Part shown: one piece after another, positions 63,152 to 64,000 of the stretch | How positions within the stretch are numbered: position 1 is the first letter of the stretch | Layout: each line of letters begins with the position of its first letter | Assembly: GCA_964652565.1 (NCBI GenBank) | Contig: CAZZEC010000006.1 | Span: 11,392 to 75,391 of the forward strand | From: JBCCTX01 sp964652565 | GTDB lineage: Bacteria > Bacteroidota > Bacteroidia > J057 | Direction of reading: 5' to 3' | DNA length: 64,000 bases | Notes under the pieces: generated by a model | Database searches by the model: none | What the model was told of the DNA's origin: nothing | The model's input: only the letters and a program-made list of their open reading frames with translations | Made by a program: the position numbers and the translations under genes

Positions 63152-63601
63152 ATGAATCAACCAGGTCCTACCCCTGATGTAAAAGATGCTAAAAGGCTCG
63201 AACAAAGTATTATTACCCTAAATAATGTATTGAGAAAAGAGCAACGTTTTATCATGGATAAGTATAAGATTTCCAGTCAGGAAATGGAGATTCTCCAGTA
63301 CATTATTGAGAACGGGCCCCAGAAAATGAAAGTGATTTCTGAGCATTTTAACATAAAATTAAGTACCCTTACTAGTGTAATCGACAAAGCTGAAAAGCGT
63401 AGAGTGGTCAAGCGAGTAAACTCTAAGGAAGATCGAAGAGTTGTTTATCTTGAAGCCACAAAGAAAGGGACAGAAATATTTGACGAGTATAATAGTCATC
63501 TCAAAGATGTTGTTGGAATGTTAAAAAACAGCTTCGATGAAGAGACTTTTGTCCACTTTGTCAATGGAATGGAAACATTCACACGCCTTTCCTCAAGCTA
63601 A
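63152..63601 (+). CDS. MarR-family transcriptional regulator, second of two tandem paralogues
   Basis: A 149-residue regulator parallel to the one just upstream: MEILQYIIENGPQKMKVISE, NIKLSTLTSVIDKAEKRRVV and the wing KRVNSKEDRRVVYLEATKKG align without gaps. The recognition helices differ in a few positions (FSTLTNIVDK against LSTLTSVIDK), so target specificity may be shared or slightly shifted. Heterodimers are possible. A strong terminator follows. Confidence 0.92.
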   Translation: MNQPGPTPDVKDAKRLEQSIITLNNVLRKEQRFIMDKYKISSQEMEILQYIIENGPQKMKVISEHFNIKLSTLTSVIDKAEKRRVVKRVNSKEDRRVVYLEATKKGTEIFDEYNSHLKDVVGMLKNSFDEETFVHFVNGMETFTRLSSS

Positions 63602-63691
63602 TACATTATACAATCAACATGATGCTGCACATCCCCGATGAATGTAATTAGGTAGGGGCTAGCATCCTCGAGATTGTTCATATAAAATTAT

Positions 63692-63721
63692 CCCGTTCAA
63701 AGAATTGAACGGGTTTTTTTG
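63692..63721 (+). terminator. Terminator of the tandem marR operon
   Basis: A perfect 9-bp stem CCCGTTCAA/TTGAACGGG with a 4-base loop, followed by seven or more T residues. Confidence 0.9.
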
Positions 63722-63834
63722 TTTCTCTATTTCTGGATGCCTTTAAGTCACGCTTTTAACAAGTTGAGTAAGTGGTGAGATATATTTAGATACGCTTATT
63801 TGTCCTATCCGGTCGTTTACACCCAAATTTCTAT

Positions 63835-64000
63835 ATGAAAGTATTAAGTGGTACGACATATTTAGATATATATAACTTAATTTCCTCCCTGCAGAGCTGT
63901 TCGTGTAGATGGAGAGCGGTGGGTGAATACAATCAAGAAACAATAAATGCATTGTTTCAGCTATACGATCACCCCCTGACGTCCACCGATATATTCACAT
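63835..64000 (+). CDS. Possible 5' end of a gene cut by the window edge
   Basis: An open frame from the ATG at 63835 to the edge (55 codons) reads MKVLSGTTYLDIYNLISSLQ, then YNQETINALFQLYDHPLTS. It shows no recognisable domain and partly overlaps one of the two direct repeats, so it may be chance. Confidence 0.28.
   Translation, partial: MKVLSGTTYLDIYNLISSLQSCSCRWRAVGEYNQETINALFQLYDHPLTSTDIFT

Larger units (their letters stand above)
63602..64000 (+). other. Right-end stretch with terminator, repeats and possible gene start
   Basis: After the marR terminator, two similar 25-base phrases (AAGTGGTGAGATATATTTAG near 63769 and AAGTGGTACGACATATTTAG near 63845) occur 77 bp apart. An open frame that may be the next gene runs to the window edge from 63835. 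Confidence 0.4.

Noticed and set aside
63743..63952. Minus-strand frame at the right end
   Set aside because: It overlaps a direct repeat, has no homology pattern and lacks a promoter; it is probably chance.

Overview
The window is chromosomal DNA of a Bacteroidota bacterium, most likely of the Cytophagales or a nearby marine lineage. The evidence is a SusC/SusD pair, a type IX secretion (T9SS) PorW/SprE lipoprotein with several cargo proteins carrying C-terminal sorting domains, DUF4270, a split ATP synthase operon, lipoproteins with Bacteroidota-style lipoboxes, and -7 elements of the Bacteroidota form TAnnTTTG. No tRNA, rRNA or CRISPR was seen. The RNase P RNA gene (rnpB) lies at 41.2-41.6 kb. 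A 100-N assembly gap sits inside a 78-bp tandem repeat at 41.8 kb.

Layout. 0-6 kb: a truncated VCBS/FG-GAP protein and a susC-susD nutrient uptake operon. 6-16.5 kb: an alpha/beta hydrolase-OsmC fusion, an S9 peptidase, queG, an RDD protein, PorW/SprE, an M23 peptidase and a bactofilin. 16.7-22.6 kb: ATP synthase genes (atpZ-like, small membrane protein, atpB-E-F-H-A-G) with two internal hairpins and without atpD/atpC. 22.7-28.7 kb: aconitase, an OmpA-family lipoprotein, a T9SS-sorted sugar dehydrogenase and a glycine-zipper protein. 28.7-31.7 kb: a cytochrome oxidase accessory cluster (subunits III and IV, a Sco-like protein that has lost its copper ligands, DUF420, and a small CxxC membrane protein). 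31.8-34.4 kb: a small DNA-binding-like protein with a chromate transporter, a coupled pair of small unknown genes, and a VOC protein. 34.4-39.2 kb: an accessory region with a 34-bp perfect palindrome, gene remnants (one clearly a carbohydrate-binding module of the CBM48/AMPK type), a three-gene membrane operon of unknown function and one of two copies of a 161-bp mobile repeat. 39.4-45.5 kb: an ankyrin-like protein, hemF, rnpB, a Ser/Arg-rich repeat protein, a lytic transglycosylase and an MqsR-like/SocA-domain toxin-antitoxin pair. 45.6-57.8 kb: an M14 peptidase, psuG, an SdiA-regulated-type protein, a membrane nucleotide cyclase coupled to a peptide-binding lipoprotein, a glycogen-synthase-like/DUF4270/TetR operon, and panC and panD. 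58-64 kb: a T9SS-sorted M43 metalloprotease directly followed by a PAS histidine kinase, then two tandem MarR paralogues.

Most of the window is housekeeping and envelope biology. The best places for something new are the three-gene membrane operon at 35.3-37.6 kb, the degenerate Sco protein beside a CxxC membrane protein, the coupled unknown pair at 33.4-34.0 kb, the 161-bp repeat family placed just downstream of genes, and the MqsR-like/SocA pair whose antitoxin has lost most of its zinc ribbon.
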